Origin: Enterococcus mundtii
GTDB lineage: Bacteria; Bacillota; Bacilli; Lactobacillales; Enterococcaceae
NCBI RefSeq assembly: GCF_003957375.1
Contig: NZ_CP025473.1
Location: forward strand, 1,079,501 to 1,143,500
DNA length: 64,000 bases
Direction of reading: 5' to 3'
The notes under the pieces: model-generated
Told to the model about the DNA's origin: nothing
Database searches by the model: none
The model's input: the letters and a program-made list of their open reading frames with translations, nothing else
In this document: in pieces, positions 37,958-46,401 of the stretch
Layout of the letters: every line of letters starts with the position of its first letter
How positions within the stretch are numbered: the stretch's first letter is position 1
Position numbers and translations under genes: made by a program

Positions 37958-38167
37958 TGAAATTACCCCTTTCCTATATGACATACTATTATTATAAAAC
38001 AATTAAAGAATTTGTACTAAAATATTGCTTGTAATTTAATTTATAGTCCATTCATTTCAACGTTTTATAGAATTTGAAAATTTAAAACAGATATGTCTTG
38101 ACAATAGACAAGTAAAAGATTAGATTTAGCTGGTTATAAAATAATAATATTTATTAAGGAGAAGAAC

Positions 38168-38860
38168 ATGAAAAAAAAATGGATGATTACTGGATTGATT
38201 GCATTGTTGCTAGGGGCTATTGGTTATACGGGCACACGGTTTGCAGGAGAAGTTTTATTCTGGGGTGGGGAATCTGATATCAGTAAGATCAACGAAAATT
38301 TAGAAAAACTTGATCAACAGTTAACAAGCCATAACCAACAAATCACTGACTTGAATAGTCAATTAGTAATAAAAAATCAAGATCTTCAAAATATACAAAC
38401 AAAAGCGCAAGAATACCAAACAAAGATCACTGACTTGGAGACGCAAAAAAGCCAATTGGTTGCTGAACATGCAAATTTACAAAACCAATTAACCAGTAAA
38501 GAAAACCAACTAAATGACAAACAAATCGAAATCAATAATAAGATCAATGAAATAACTCAAAAAATAAACGAAATCAATACCCTAAATAGTCAATGGAATA
38601 CTAGACTCCAAGAAATCCAGGGTAAATATACAGAGATGCAAAGTACTGTCAATCAGTTAAACGAACAAATCAGCCAATTAAATCGAGAAAAAACAAATTT
38701 ACAAACTGATTTAGCAACCACGAAGAAACAATTAGAAACTATTTCAGCAGAAAATAGTAATTTGAGAAGTTATATCGCACAATTAGAAAAAGCGAGAAAC
38801 GATGCAAAGCTAACAGCGGCAAAGTCTCAACAAATCGTTGATCGTCAAGTGAATAAGTAG
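38168..38860 (+). CDS. Membrane-anchored coiled-coil protein
   Basis: The 230-residue protein has a single hydrophobic segment at residues 5-25 (MITGLIALLLGAIGYTG), either an uncleaved anchor or a signal. From about 40 to 215 it is an almost continuous coiled coil with heptads rich in Leu/Ile and Asn/Gln/Lys, built from repeats such as INEITQKINEINTLNSQW. Only a few residues lie outside. It resembles enterococcal and phage-like surface coiled-coil proteins but lacks a peptidase or CHAP domain. The ribosome site AAGGAG is good. Function unknown; it could tether or sense at the envelope. It precedes the SOS-type promoter of the next gene. Confidence 0.8.
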   Translation: MKKKWMITGLIALLLGAIGYTGTRFAGEVLFWGGESDISKINENLEKLDQQLTSHNQQITDLNSQLVIKNQDLQNIQTKAQEYQTKITDLETQKSQLVAEHANLQNQLTSKENQLNDKQIEINNKINEITQKINEINTLNSQWNTRLQEIQGKYTEMQSTVNQLNEQISQLNREKTNLQTDLATTKKQLETISAENSNLRSYIAQLEKARNDAKLTAAKSQQIVDRQVNK

Positions 38861-38892
38861 ACTTTAACGATACTTTTTTCAAGGAAAATCAC

Positions 38893-38921
38893 TTGTAAAA
38901 CGGAACGTTCGTTCGTATAAT
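38893..38921 (+). promoter_or_regulatory. Promoter with a LexA/DinR-type box
   Basis: TTGTAA (38893-38898), 17-bp spacer, TATAAT (38916-38921). GAACGTTCGTTC (38903-38914) fits GAAC-N4-GTTC and occupies the spacer, the same placement as at 28048. Confidence 0.75.
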
Positions 38922-38943
38922 AGGGATGAGGGGAGAGATGACA

Positions 38944-39219
38944 ATGGAAAGAAAATATGGATCGGTCTCAAAAATCAGAACAATCAAATTAGGGGAACGA
39001 CCACTGATTCGTTTTACTTTAGGCTCAGAGAATTGCTTGATTGCTAATTATAGTCTTAATTTTATTGCCGATGTAGATGAAGGAATGAAGATATTTGTGA
39101 AAGGCTACTATAATAACCGTAAGCAATTTGTCGTCAAAGACTACACGGTATTAGAAAAAACAAATATTGTTGTCGCTTTTGAAAATAGTCTCTTCCCTAA
39201 ACAAAAGATCATCAAATGA
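38944..39219 (+). CDS. Small protein under an SOS-type promoter
   Basis: From ATG 38944 (GGGGAG eight bases upstream; ATG codons at 38926 and 38938 are worse placed) the protein has 91 residues. It is soluble, with beta-type segments: SVSKIRTIKLGERPLIRFTLG, NCLIANYSLNFIADV, MKIFVKGYYNNRKQFVVKDYTV. The alternating strands and a GYYNNRKQFVV hairpin resemble an OB-fold single-strand-DNA-binding core, but that is inference from pattern. No family recognised. It is the only gene of its transcription unit, between a LexA-type promoter and a perfect terminator. Confidence 0.75.
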   Translation: MERKYGSVSKIRTIKLGERPLIRFTLGSENCLIANYSLNFIADVDEGMKIFVKGYYNNRKQFVVKDYTVLEKTNIVVAFENSLFPKQKIIK

Positions 39220-39255
39220 AAGTACAAAATCAATGCCAGATATCAAGGACGAATG

Positions 39256-39286
39256 GATTACTTCTTAATAGAAGTAATCTTTTTTT
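39256..39286 (+). terminator. Terminator after the second SOS-type gene
   Basis: GATTACTTCT (39256-39265) and AGAAGTAATC (39270-39279) flank the loop TAAT, followed by seven T residues. Confidence 0.93.
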
Positions 39287-39496
39287 CACAAGTAGCAATG
39301 TTTTTCTGCTCATTTTCTATGTTTCTTTTCAAATGAGCTTTTTCGTTTAAGAGAGCTTTTTCTTTTTGGCTAATTAGAATTGATCAAATTTTAAATATTC
39401 TTAACCAAACGACAAGTTCTTGCAATGATTTTAAGTCAGGGTTAAGCTACCAGTAGGCGCCATTACAAAAGAGAGTATCAATAGCTAAAAACTTCT

Positions 39497-39630
39497 GGGG
39501 GAAGTGGGATAGCATGCATATCAATACTCTCTTTACTAATTATATTATACGTATTTTAGATAACAAAAGAATTATACAATCCTAACCATACGGTTTTTTT
39601 AATACCTACTCTTTGGAGTAGGTATTTTTT
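39497..39630 (+). repeat. Duplicated intergenic segment, copy 1, with mini-ORF and terminator
   Basis: The segment 39497-39582 matches 42807-42892: from TAGC onward 56 of 67 positions are identical, and ten of the eleven differences are transitions. A GGGGGAAGTGGG site precedes ATG 39514, which opens a 23-codon frame (39514-39585) beginning MHINTLF. The hairpin AATACCTACTC/GAGTAGGTATT (39601-39626) with a T run ends the unit. A further inverted pair, AAAGAGAGTAT near 39470 and ATACTCTCTTT at 39524-39534, frames the ribosome site. The peptide may be a decayed or regulatory ORF. Confidence 0.55.
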
Positions 39631-39755
39631 CTATAATAATATAGTTAGTTTTACAGAAAATATAATGTCAATTGGACCACTTATTTAAAGAAAAATAGTA
39701 GGTAAATAATTAGAAGTGAAAAAATTAGATTTAATAGGAGTAAAAATATTGAATC

Positions 39756-40056
39756 TTATTTTAAATTATTTTGTTTAATATTTATTAAGAGCATAGCAAC
39801 TGGAACCGTGATTGTAAGAACGATTAGAGCTAAATATATTTGATTGGCTGAAAAAAATAAAAGGTTTGAAGCATTTACTGATAAGATATGATAAAAGCTA
39901 TAGACATGTATTGGCATCGACGGTTCCAATATTCCTACATTAAAAACTAGAAAATCAGCTAGATTGAAAAAAGAAAACAATGTACCTAATCCACCGATAA
40001 AAAATAAGATGATCGGTTTGGACGAAGTATTTAATCGACTAGCGTTTAATACAATA
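39756..40056 (-). CDS. Small membrane protein, start codon apparently missing
   Basis: The frame stays open on the minus strand from a TAG next to AGGAGG (about 40070) to the stop at 39756, giving about 100 codons. It encodes two or three hydrophobic segments. At the position expected for a start, six bases after AGGAGG, the codon is GTA. The first usable start codon is a TTG at 39980, which would drop the first span (about 25 residues). Layout and size recall the minus-strand gene at 42166, next to dsdA; they may be distant paralogs. Either an unusual start is used or the gene has decayed. Confidence 0.5.
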
Positions 40057-40374
40057 ACCTCCTAATTTTTCTTTGTAAAAGTTTGGAGCTAATGAATCAT
40101 TTCGGACAGCAAGAAAACTAAATTTAGCAAAATTGTTTAAAACAAAAAAATTTTCATAAAAAGTTCATGCATTGTAAAGATATGAATTTGTTTATTTCTG
40201 TAACGTGCTAAATAGAAATATTTTTAATCATTTAAACATATCTATGGATGTTTAAAAATTAATGTGACAGCAATGTAAGCGTTTCTTATCAATGGTTTAA
40301 GCAAATAGACACCGTTTAATTTATTCTTTTTTATACACTCTAAGTGTACAAAAAAAATAATAGGAGTGGTCAAT

Positions 40375-40680
40375 ATGAAGAAATTTTTATTAGCATGTCT
40401 AGGAATTTTAGCAACAGTTAGTTTTGCAGCGTGTGGTCCTAAAGTCTCAGAAAAGCCAAAGAGCCATTCGCCAAAGCAATCACAACAGATCCCCAGAAAA
40501 AAACAAAGTAGTGACACAAATGGTACTAAGAAAAAAGAAAAATCTAATAACAAGAGAAAAGAACAGGAGAATAAACAGTCAAATGATAATAAAGAAAAGA
40601 AGAGCCAAAAAGTAAAACCAAAAAAAGAAAGAAATTCTCAAAATAGAAAAACACCATATGAAAAAATAATCAAATCATAA
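40375..40680 (+). CDS. Short lysine-rich lipoprotein
   Basis: The 101-residue protein starts at ATG 40375 after TAGGAG. The signal peptide ends in the lipobox FAAC, so Cys20 would be lipidated after signal peptidase II cleavage and the protein anchored outside the membrane. The mature part is almost wholly Lys/Asn/Ser/Gln with no ordered domain. It could be an adhesive or charge-modifying tail, or a decayed lipoprotein whose folded domain was lost. A bidirectional terminator follows. The leader 40070-40374 is AT-rich without another gene. Confidence 0.78.
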   Translation: MKKFLLACLGILATVSFAACGPKVSEKPKSHSPKQSQQIPRKKQSSDTNGTKKKEKSNNKRKEQENKQSNDNKEKKSQKVKPKKERNSQNRKTPYEKIIKS

Positions 40681-40741
40681 TAATCTAGCTAATGTAAGGT
40701 AGATTAGCCTGGGATGATCTAGTAACCCAACATTGCCGTAA

Positions 40742-40787
40742 AAAAAGAACATCGATAACTGAGTATTTTTGTTATCGATGTTCTTTT
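40742..40787. terminator. Bidirectional terminator before dsdA
   Basis: AAAAGAACATCGATAAC pairs perfectly with GTTATCGATGTTCTTTT around an 11-nt loop. It serves the lipoprotein gene and the convergent dsdA. Confidence 0.93.
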
Positions 40788-40828
40788 AGCGAGCTTAATA
40801 ACTTGAACTTGCTGTTATTGTTACATAA

Positions 40829-42118
40829 TTAGAAATTAAGTAAAGACAATCCTTTTTTGTAATATTGAGCCATTTCTTCTTCTGGAACCATATTACCACC
40901 CGTTCCCCAAATTATGTGTGTGCCAGACTTTATCCAAGGTTTTTTCGATGCGAATGCTCGATTTATATTCACAAATGATGCAATCCCAGCAGTGGATGAA
41001 GGTTCCACATAGATGTTTTCACTATCCGCAAGCAATGTTAAATATTGATATAATCTTTCATCTTGAACAGTCGAAGTAGCATATAAAATCGGTTCTATGA
41101 TTTTGCCGACTAAACGCGATGGGCGGCCGACGGCTAATCCATCAGCAGCTGTCTTACCATCGATTGCAATATCTTGCACTGAAATTTTGTCGTGTAATCC
41201 TGTGTACAGGCCAAGTAACATGGACGGAGCGTGAGTAGGCTCTACAAAAAATATTTTTACAGCATCACCAAAAATGCAGGACAATCCAAAGGCAATTCCA
41301 CCTGGACTACCACCTACACCACAAGGAAGATGGACATATAGAGGATGATCTTCGGAGACTTCAATATTTTTTTCTTTTAATTGAGTTTGTAGTCTCAGTG
41401 CAGCTACAGAGTATCCTAGAAATAAATCTTTTGAAGCTTCATCATCGATGAAATAACTGTTGGGTTTCTTTACTGTTTCTGCTCGCCCTAAAGCTACAGC
41501 TTTGCTAAAATCACCTTCGTACTCTTTGACAACAACACCCATTTCTCTCAACAAACGCTTTTTCCAGCTTTTTGCTTCATTAGACATGTGGACAGTCGTC
41601 TGAAACCCTAACTTTGCTCCCATGATTCCGACACTAAGTCCTAAATTTCCTGTAGAACCCACAGCGATTGAATAATTAGAAAAAATATTTTTGAATTCAT
41701 CATTTGCTAGAATAGCATAATTACTATCAATTGTGAGTTTTCCAGAATCCAGTGCAACTTTTTCAGCAAACGTCAAAACCTCATAGATTCCACCTCTGGC
41801 TTTAATCGAACCAGATACAGGAAGATTATTGTCACATTTAAAATATAGTTTACTGTTTGTTTCAAAATGTTCTTTTTCTTTTATTTTATCCAACATACTA
41901 GGAATCTCAACTAATTCTGACTCGATGATCCCATTAGTAGATTTAGTATCAGGAAAAACTTTAGCAATGTATGGAGCAAATCTTTGTAGGCGTTTAGAAG
42001 CGTCGATTACATCATTTATGGTAAAACATGAAATTTTTTTCCCAAAATTTGGATTTATCCAACAAACTTCTTGATATGCTTGTAATGCTCTTAATAAATG
42101 ATCTGTTCTAATAGTCAT
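40829..42118 (-). CDS. dsdA: D-serine ammonia-lyase (D-serine dehydratase)
   Basis: DsdA deaminates D-serine to pyruvate and ammonia, using PLP. The 429-residue protein has the PLP lysine K106 in SGSIKARGG and the phosphate-binding loop GSTGNLGLS near 153-161. The C-terminal [12 protein letters not shown] block is also typical. The length is close to the usual 440. A GAAGGC site precedes the ATG. The usual transcription factor DsdC and transporter DsdX are not adjacent; two small membrane proteins flank it instead. It may detoxify D-serine or let the cell use it as a carbon and nitrogen source. This gene sits in the AT-rich accessory part. Confidence 0.95.
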   Translation of the reverse strand: MTIRTDHLLRALQAYQEVCWINPNFGKKISCFTINDVIDASKRLQRFAPYIAKVFPDTKSTNGIIESELVEIPSMLDKIKEKEHFETNSKLYFKCDNNLPVSGSIKARGGIYEVLTFAEKVALDSGKLTIDSNYAILANDEFKNIFSNYSIAVGSTGNLGLSVGIMGAKLGFQTTVHMSNEAKSWKKRLLREMGVVVKEYEGDFSKAVALGRAETVKKPNSYFIDDEASKDLFLGYSVAALRLQTQLKEKNIEVSEDHPLYVHLPCGVGGSPGGIAFGLSCIFGDAVKIFFVEPTHAPSMLLGLYTGLHDKISVQDIAIDGKTAADGLAVGRPSRLVGKIIEPILYATSTVQDERLYQYLTLLADSENIYVEPSSTAGIASFVNINRAFASKKPWIKSGTHIIWGTGGNMVPEEEMAQYYKKGLSLLNF

Positions 42119-42165
42119 TTTTAGGCCTTCTTTCTATTTTTTAACTTATGTTAACGATGAAAGAA

Positions 42166-42540
42166 TTATTGATTCATCCCCCATGCAACGAAGAAATAAA
42201 AGAGTGTAGGGAGAGAAAAAAGTAAATTTGTTCCTAAAATCCAAATGGAAAGCAATTTATAATTATTAGTGAAGATATTGAAAAATAATCCAATTATCGA
42301 AAAAATGATAAAAAACGAGAGAGAAGATAAATAAAGTTTATCGGAAGAAACGTGAAGGATAGATGAAGTAGCAGAAGCAAATTTTTCAAAAAATCCAAAT
42401 AGAGGGATGTTCGGATCTGCAACGCCCATATGGAAAATATAGAGACAAGTGATGTGTAATACCGATATCGCTGCACCAAGAGTACCGATTACTAATAAAG
42501 AGATTGCTTTTAATGGATTAGCAGATTTGATTATTGGCAT
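42166..42540 (-). CDS. Small multi-span membrane protein upstream of dsdA
   Basis: The 124-residue protein (AGGAGG site) has three to four hydrophobic spans: about 13-35, 70-90 and 100-120, joined by a loop with a Asp/Asn-Pro element. It is upstream of dsdA on the same strand with a 47-bp gap, so the two are probably cotranscribed. No family recognised. A role in D-serine uptake is possible by context, but the protein is far shorter than known DsdX or amino-acid permeases. The minus-strand frame at 39756 has a similar look. Confidence 0.7.
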   Translation of the reverse strand: MPIIKSANPLKAISLLVIGTLGAAISVLHITCLYIFHMGVADPNIPLFGFFEKFASATSSILHVSSDKLYLSSLSFFIIFSIIGLFFNIFTNNYKLLSIWILGTNLLFSLPTLFYFFVAWGMNQ

Positions 42541-43353
42541 ATAAATACCTCCTAAGTTTTATACATTTAATTATCAATAATAAAAATTTTCTAACCATTT
42601 TTTTGTCTGCTTTATTCATTACATTTTTGTAAGAGATTAGAAAATAAAGAGGTTTGCATGGTTTGATTGGGATTTTTCATTTGAGGAATCACTAGAGTTG
42701 TTATAGCTTAAGACAGTTTAATTATTTCGAAGGTATGGGTTTTTAATGGATTAACTATTCTTTAGTGTGGAATAATATATGCAGTTATTAAAAAATCAAA
42801 ACGTTTGGGGAAGTATATAGCGTGCATGTTGATACTCTCTTTATTAATTATGATATGCGTATTTTAGACAGCAAAAGGATTATATCGGTTGAAATAATAG
42901 ATAAAAAGATAGTAATCTTATTGTATCACCTAATAACATTGCTTTTCACAACCCATTCTTTTCGAGCGGGTGTTTTTAATTGAATAGGGAGCTACTCAGG
43001 CCAAATTGACTTACTCAGGATGGATAAACAAACGTTTTTTAAAATCACATACTTTCTATGCTGCATTATTGTATTTGGTACATCAGTGACAATATTGTAT
43101 AAAAAATGTACGTTCATATTATTTTTTGTCTTTGAAGCAGGTAGTATAAAATAGATTGTATTTCATCCATTTCGGAAATCCAGTATCTGTATAGTTCCTT
43201 TTCGAATTTTTCTTTTTATCAAGAAAGAACCGTTTCTGGAGATAAAACAGAAAAAGCTAATTTCCTATAGATTTCATAACCTTATATAAGGTTGGATCAT
43301 TGATAGAAATAATGCATATTATATGATAATAGTAATAGAAATGTTTAGTAAAT
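42541..43353. other. Long AT-rich intergenic region
   Basis: This 800-bp stretch holds the second copy of the duplicated segment and little else. No tRNA, riboswitch or insertion-sequence end was recognised. A 44-codon frame beginning at ATG 43020 has no ribosome site and is not claimed. Confidence 0.5.
42807..42983 (+). repeat. Duplicated intergenic segment, copy 2, with a 53-codon frame
   Basis: This is the partner of copy 1 at 39497. TTTGGGGAAG precedes a GTG at 42822 that opens a 53-codon frame ending at TGA 42981-42983. It begins VHVDTLFINYDMRILDSKRI, colinear with copy 1 for about 20 codons. Its C-terminal part includes the hydrophobic stretch KIVILLYHLITLLF. ACCCATTC and GAGCGGGT (about 42952-42970) form an imperfect terminator comparable to that of copy 1. 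Whether the peptide is made is unknown. Confidence 0.45.
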
Positions 43354-43388
43354 AAAAAAAGTTCGCAAAGTTTTAACACTTTACGAAC
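43354..43388 (-). terminator. Terminator of the tRNA-Leu gene
   Basis: On the minus strand GTTCGTAAAG pairs with CTTTGCGAAC (one mismatch) and is followed by seven T residues. Confidence 0.88.
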
Positions 43389-43398
43389 AAAAAATATA

Positions 43399-43481
43399 TG
43401 CAGACGATGGGATTTGAACCCACACGAGCTTGCGCTCACAAGACCCTCAATCTTGCATGTCTGCCGTTCCATCACGTCTGC
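43399..43481 (-). tRNA. tRNA-Leu (anticodon GAG)
   Basis: Read on the minus strand, the 83-nt gene has the acceptor pair GCAGACG/CGTCTGC, discriminator A, and a long variable arm (GTGAGCGCAAGCTCGT). The T-loop is GGTTCAAATC. The anticodon stem CAAGA/TCTTG encloses the loop TTGAGGG, giving anticodon GAG. A long variable arm identifies leucine. CCA is not encoded. Confidence 0.93.
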
Positions 43482-43497
43482 AAGAAACAACACTTTA

Positions 43498-43526
43498 ATC
43501 ATAGCGAGTAACGAAATAGATGTCAA
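43498..43526 (-). promoter_or_regulatory. Promoter of tRNA-Leu
   Basis: On the minus strand TTGACA (43526-43521) and TATGAT (43503-43498) are separated by 17 bp, a consensus promoter 17 bp before the tRNA. Confidence 0.9.
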
Positions 43527-43545
43527 GATAAGAAAGAGGAAAATC

Positions 43546-43707
43546 ATGAATAAATATGATGGGGAATTTTCAATTTTAGGAATGGTAGCAGGCATTATCA
43601 TTGGATCTGCATTCGGACAATTGCCCATGGGGATATTCCTAGGTGTGATCATCGGGATCGCTATGGATTGGGCAGCAAATCTTTGGAATGATCGGCATGA
43701 GAAATAA
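43546..43707 (+). CDS. Small glycine-rich membrane protein
   Basis: From ATG 43546 (AAAGAGGA site) the protein has 53 residues. Two short hydrophobic segments carry glycines at regular spacing: ILGMVAGIIIGSAFG and GIFLGVIIGIAMDW. This glycine-zipper pattern suggests a membrane hairpin that can oligomerise. Polar residues close both ends. No family is recognised, but similar short proteins are common in lactic acid bacteria. It lies between the tRNA promoter and the aminotransferase. Confidence 0.7.
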   Translation: MNKYDGEFSILGMVAGIIIGSAFGQLPMGIFLGVIIGIAMDWAANLWNDRHEK

Positions 43708-43840
43708 AAGCAAAAAAGTTGATTTTCATCTAGGATTTTTTTAAAACGGTGGCAAAATCCAGATGAATGGAGTATGATATGGAAATAAATGAGTATAATC
43801 AGAAATTTCTAACTTTTTTGAAACGAGGGATTGGATCACT

Positions 43841-45058
43841 ATGAGAGAATTTGAAAAATCCAACAAATTAGAAGGCGTAAGTTACGATGTCCGCGGACCG
43901 GTTCTTGAAGAAGCCGAACGAATGCAAGAAGAGGGCATCAGTATATTAAAATTAAATACGGGAAATCCAGCACCATTTGGATTTGAGGCCCCAAATGAAG
44001 TGATCCGTGATTTGATCATGAATGCCAGAGATTCAGAAGGCTATTCGGATTCAAAAGGGATTTTTTCTGCACGAAAAGCGATTGAACAGTATTGTCAATT
44101 GAAAAAATTTCCAAATGTGACGATCAATGATATCTATACTGGTAATGGGGTCAGTGAGCTGATCACGATGTGTATGCAAGGGCTGTTGGACAATGGCGAT
44201 GAAGTATTAGTGCCAATGCCAGATTATCCTTTATGGACAGCTTCTGTTTCTTTGGCTGGGGGAAAACCAGTTCATTATGTATGCGATGAACAAGCCGAAT
44301 GGTATCCAGATATTGAGGATATCAAATCTAAAGTTACCAGTCGGACAAAGGCAATCGTGATCATCAATCCTAATAATCCAACAGGAGCTTTATATCCGAA
44401 AGAGTTATTAGAAGAAATCGTGAAAATCGCACGAGAACATCAATTGATCATTTATTCAGACGAAATCTATGATCGTTTAGTGATGGACGGCTTAGAGCAT
44501 ATCCCGATTGCGACTTTAGCACCTGATTTATTCGTTGTCACATTGAATGGCCTATCTAAATCACATCGTGTGGCGGGATTCCGTGTCGGCTGGATGGTGT
44601 TGAGTGGTGACAAATCAAATGTAAAAGGCTATATTGAAGGGTTGAATATGCTTTCCTCTATGCGTCTTTGTTCAAACGTCCTGTCACAACAAATCATCCA
44701 AACTGCCTTAGGGGGCTACCAAAGTGTGGATGAATTGCTATTGCCAGGTGGACGGATCTATGAACAAAGAGAATACATCTATAATGCAATCAATGATATT
44801 CCTGGATTATCAGCAGTTAAGCCGAAAGCAGCTTTTTATATCTTTCCCAAAATCGATACGAAACGCTTCAATATTACCAATGATGAGCAGTTCGTATTAG
44901 ATTTTCTGCACGAGCATAAGATTTTACTTGTTCACGGAGGTGGTTTTAACTGGCCTGATCCAGACCACTTCAGAATCGTTTACTTACCAAAATTAGACGA
45001 TCTAAAAGTAACGGCGAAAAAAATGCATGAATTCCTGACAACCTATCAACAAAGATAG
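43841..45058 (+). CDS. Pyridoxal-phosphate aminotransferase (AlaA/AlaT type)
   Basis: The 405-residue class-I aminotransferase has YDVRGPVLEEAERM near residue 15, as in AlaA-type glutamate-pyruvate aminotransferases. The substrate loop LKLNTGNPAPFGF, the NPNNPTGA motif near 176, DEIYDRL near 206 and the PLP-lysine context GLSKSHRVAGFRVGW near 234 follow. The most likely reaction is alanine formation from pyruvate and glutamate. A long gap follows; no operon partner. Confidence 0.9.
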   Translation: MREFEKSNKLEGVSYDVRGPVLEEAERMQEEGISILKLNTGNPAPFGFEAPNEVIRDLIMNARDSEGYSDSKGIFSARKAIEQYCQLKKFPNVTINDIYTGNGVSELITMCMQGLLDNGDEVLVPMPDYPLWTASVSLAGGKPVHYVCDEQAEWYPDIEDIKSKVTSRTKAIVIINPNNPTGALYPKELLEEIVKIAREHQLIIYSDEIYDRLVMDGLEHIPIATLAPDLFVVTLNGLSKSHRVAGFRVGWMVLSGDKSNVKGYIEGLNMLSSMRLCSNVLSQQIIQTALGGYQSVDELLLPGGRIYEQREYIYNAINDIPGLSAVKPKAAFYIFPKIDTKRFNITNDEQFVLDFLHEHKILLVHGGGFNWPDPDHFRIVYLPKLDDLKVTAKKMHEFLTTYQQR

Positions 45059-45340
45059 GAACTGTCATATTTTGGCTGTGGTGCATATTAAGTAGGTAGC
45101 TTTAAGCGTAAGCGAGTAACTGATGGGACAAATCAAGATTTTATGAAGTAAGTGAATCACTATAAAAATTGGAATCAACGATTCTTATGGGCGTTTGCTT
45201 ACTTCACTAAATCAACCGTTTTTGTCTGGGGTTTATTCCCATTTAACACCTGCGAATAACCAGTTTCGAGTAATAGCCAACGAGTAGTAAAAACGATGTG
45301 ATTGGCAACTTTTTTATAAAGTAAATACGACTTCATTTAA
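45059..45340. other. Intergenic region after the aminotransferase
   Basis: I see no gene. The sequence is moderately structured but no family of repeats was identified with confidence. Confidence 0.4.
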
Positions 45341-45344
45341 AAGC

Positions 45345-45370
45345 CGTCTCGATACCGAGGCGTTTTTTTT
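45345..45370 (+). terminator. Compact terminator
   Basis: CGTCTCG (45345-45351) and CGAGGCG (45356-45362) pair with one G-U around ATAC, followed by eight T residues. Confidence 0.85.
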
Positions 45371-45413
45371 AATGTCAATTTTTGAAAAATGATTCATTGC
45401 TATTGGACTTTTC

Positions 45414-45442
45414 TTGAAGTTTACAAAGTAGTCAAGTACAAT
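45414..45442 (+). promoter_or_regulatory. Promoter of the TPR regulator gene
   Basis: TTGAAG (45414-45419) and TACAAT (45437-45442), 17-bp spacer. ATGCG/CGCAT, an inverted pair at 45453-45466, follows in the leader and could be an operator. Confidence 0.65.
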
Positions 45443-45490
45443 ACATGTAGTCATGCGAATACGCATATTTTTTTTGAGAGGGGGATACTT

Positions 45491-46327
45491 ATGGAAGCAT
45501 TAGTCGATTCCTTTGGTACGATCATCAAAGAAATCCGAAAAGAACAAAAAATGACTCAACAAATGCTTTCACAAGGCATTTGTTCTCAAAGTGTGCTGAG
45601 TAGAATCGAAAATAACGAAGAGTTACCAAATGTATTAGTGATGGCTCAGATCTGTCACAGGCTTGGTGTAACGATCGATTATGTAATGAACTTATCCAAG
45701 GACAAGATTCGAGCAGCAACTAGACAGTTTGATCTTCTGGATCTATACTTTTTAAAAAGAGATTATCGTAAATTAGAACAAGAACTAAAATCAGCGAAGG
45801 TGACAGAGAATCTCTATTCAGCTGAGGATTTTCAACGGTATTATTATTATTTAGGTGTTTGTGAATTTACATTAAGGAAAAACCTAGTAAAGGCACTTAG
45901 TTACTTGAAAGAAGCATTGACTTACTCCAGCCAAAAAGATCGGACACATGTCTGTGATATCGAGATTCAATTGATCAGCTGTATTGGTAAAGTCTATGGG
46001 GTTGCAGGGAGAAGTACAGAAGCAAGATATTATTTAAGTCGTAGTGTCCAACTCTTGCATGATACGATCAACGAGCACAACAAAAGCGAATTGACGCAGA
46101 TTTTTTATAATTATGGTAGTTTTCTATTTCATCAAGGAGAACGCCAAGCAGCTCTTGAACAAGTGAATCAAGGGATTCGTTGGGCACAAGAAAAAAATAG
46201 TTATTATTATTTAAATGATTTATTTATTCTAAAAAGTTTGATTTACAAACAGCAAAATGAACTATCAAAAGCATTGTTTTATGAAGAATTAGCTCAAGCA
46301 GTAAAAAAGATTGCTAAAAGTATATAA
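45491..46327 (+). CDS. XRE-family regulator with TPR-like domain (RRNPP/PlcR-like)
   Basis: From ATG 45491 (GAGAGGGGGA site) the protein has 278 residues. Residues 8-65 are a Cro/C1-type helix-turn-helix: IIKEIRKEQKMTQQMLSQG, SVLSRIENNEELPN. From about 80 to the end it is a run of helical repeats with aromatic residues: YYLGVCEFTLRKN, KALSYLKEALTY, EARYYLSRSVQL, QAALEQVNQGIRWA, resembling TPR domains of PlcR/Rgg-type regulators. Such proteins may sense a short peptide. No candidate peptide gene was found beside it. The stop overlaps the NagR-like operator of nagA. Confidence 0.88.
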   Translation: MEALVDSFGTIIKEIRKEQKMTQQMLSQGICSQSVLSRIENNEELPNVLVMAQICHRLGVTIDYVMNLSKDKIRAATRQFDLLDLYFLKRDYRKLEQELKSAKVTENLYSAEDFQRYYYYLGVCEFTLRKNLVKALSYLKEALTYSSQKDRTHVCDIEIQLISCIGKVYGVAGRSTEARYYLSRSVQLLHDTINEHNKSELTQIFYNYGSFLFHQGERQAALEQVNQGIRWAQEKNSYYYLNDLFILKSLIYKQQNELSKALFYEELAQAVKKIAKSI

Positions 46328-46372
46328 ATGGTGTAGACCATTCTTGACTTCTTTCGTAAATAAGAGTAATTT
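46327..46372 (+). promoter_or_regulatory. nagA promoter with NagR/DasR-like operator
   Basis: AATGGTGTAGACCATT (46327-46342) is a near-palindrome matching ten of twelve core positions of the GntR/HutC-type NagR site TGGTCTATACCA. It lies directly before TTGACT (46344-46349) and TAATTT (46367-46372), 17-bp spacer. Its position suits repression of nagA, relieved by amino-sugar phosphate. Confidence 0.65.
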
Positions 46373-46401
46373 AAAGGTAGATCATCAAAGGAGAGAATAG
46401 A

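Noticed and set aside
43020-43154. 44-codon hydrophobic frame in the gap before tRNA-Leu
   Set aside because: It has no ribosome site and no supporting context.
43257-43652. 131-codon minus-strand frame
   Set aside because: It runs through the tRNA-Leu gene and its promoter, so it is not a protein gene.
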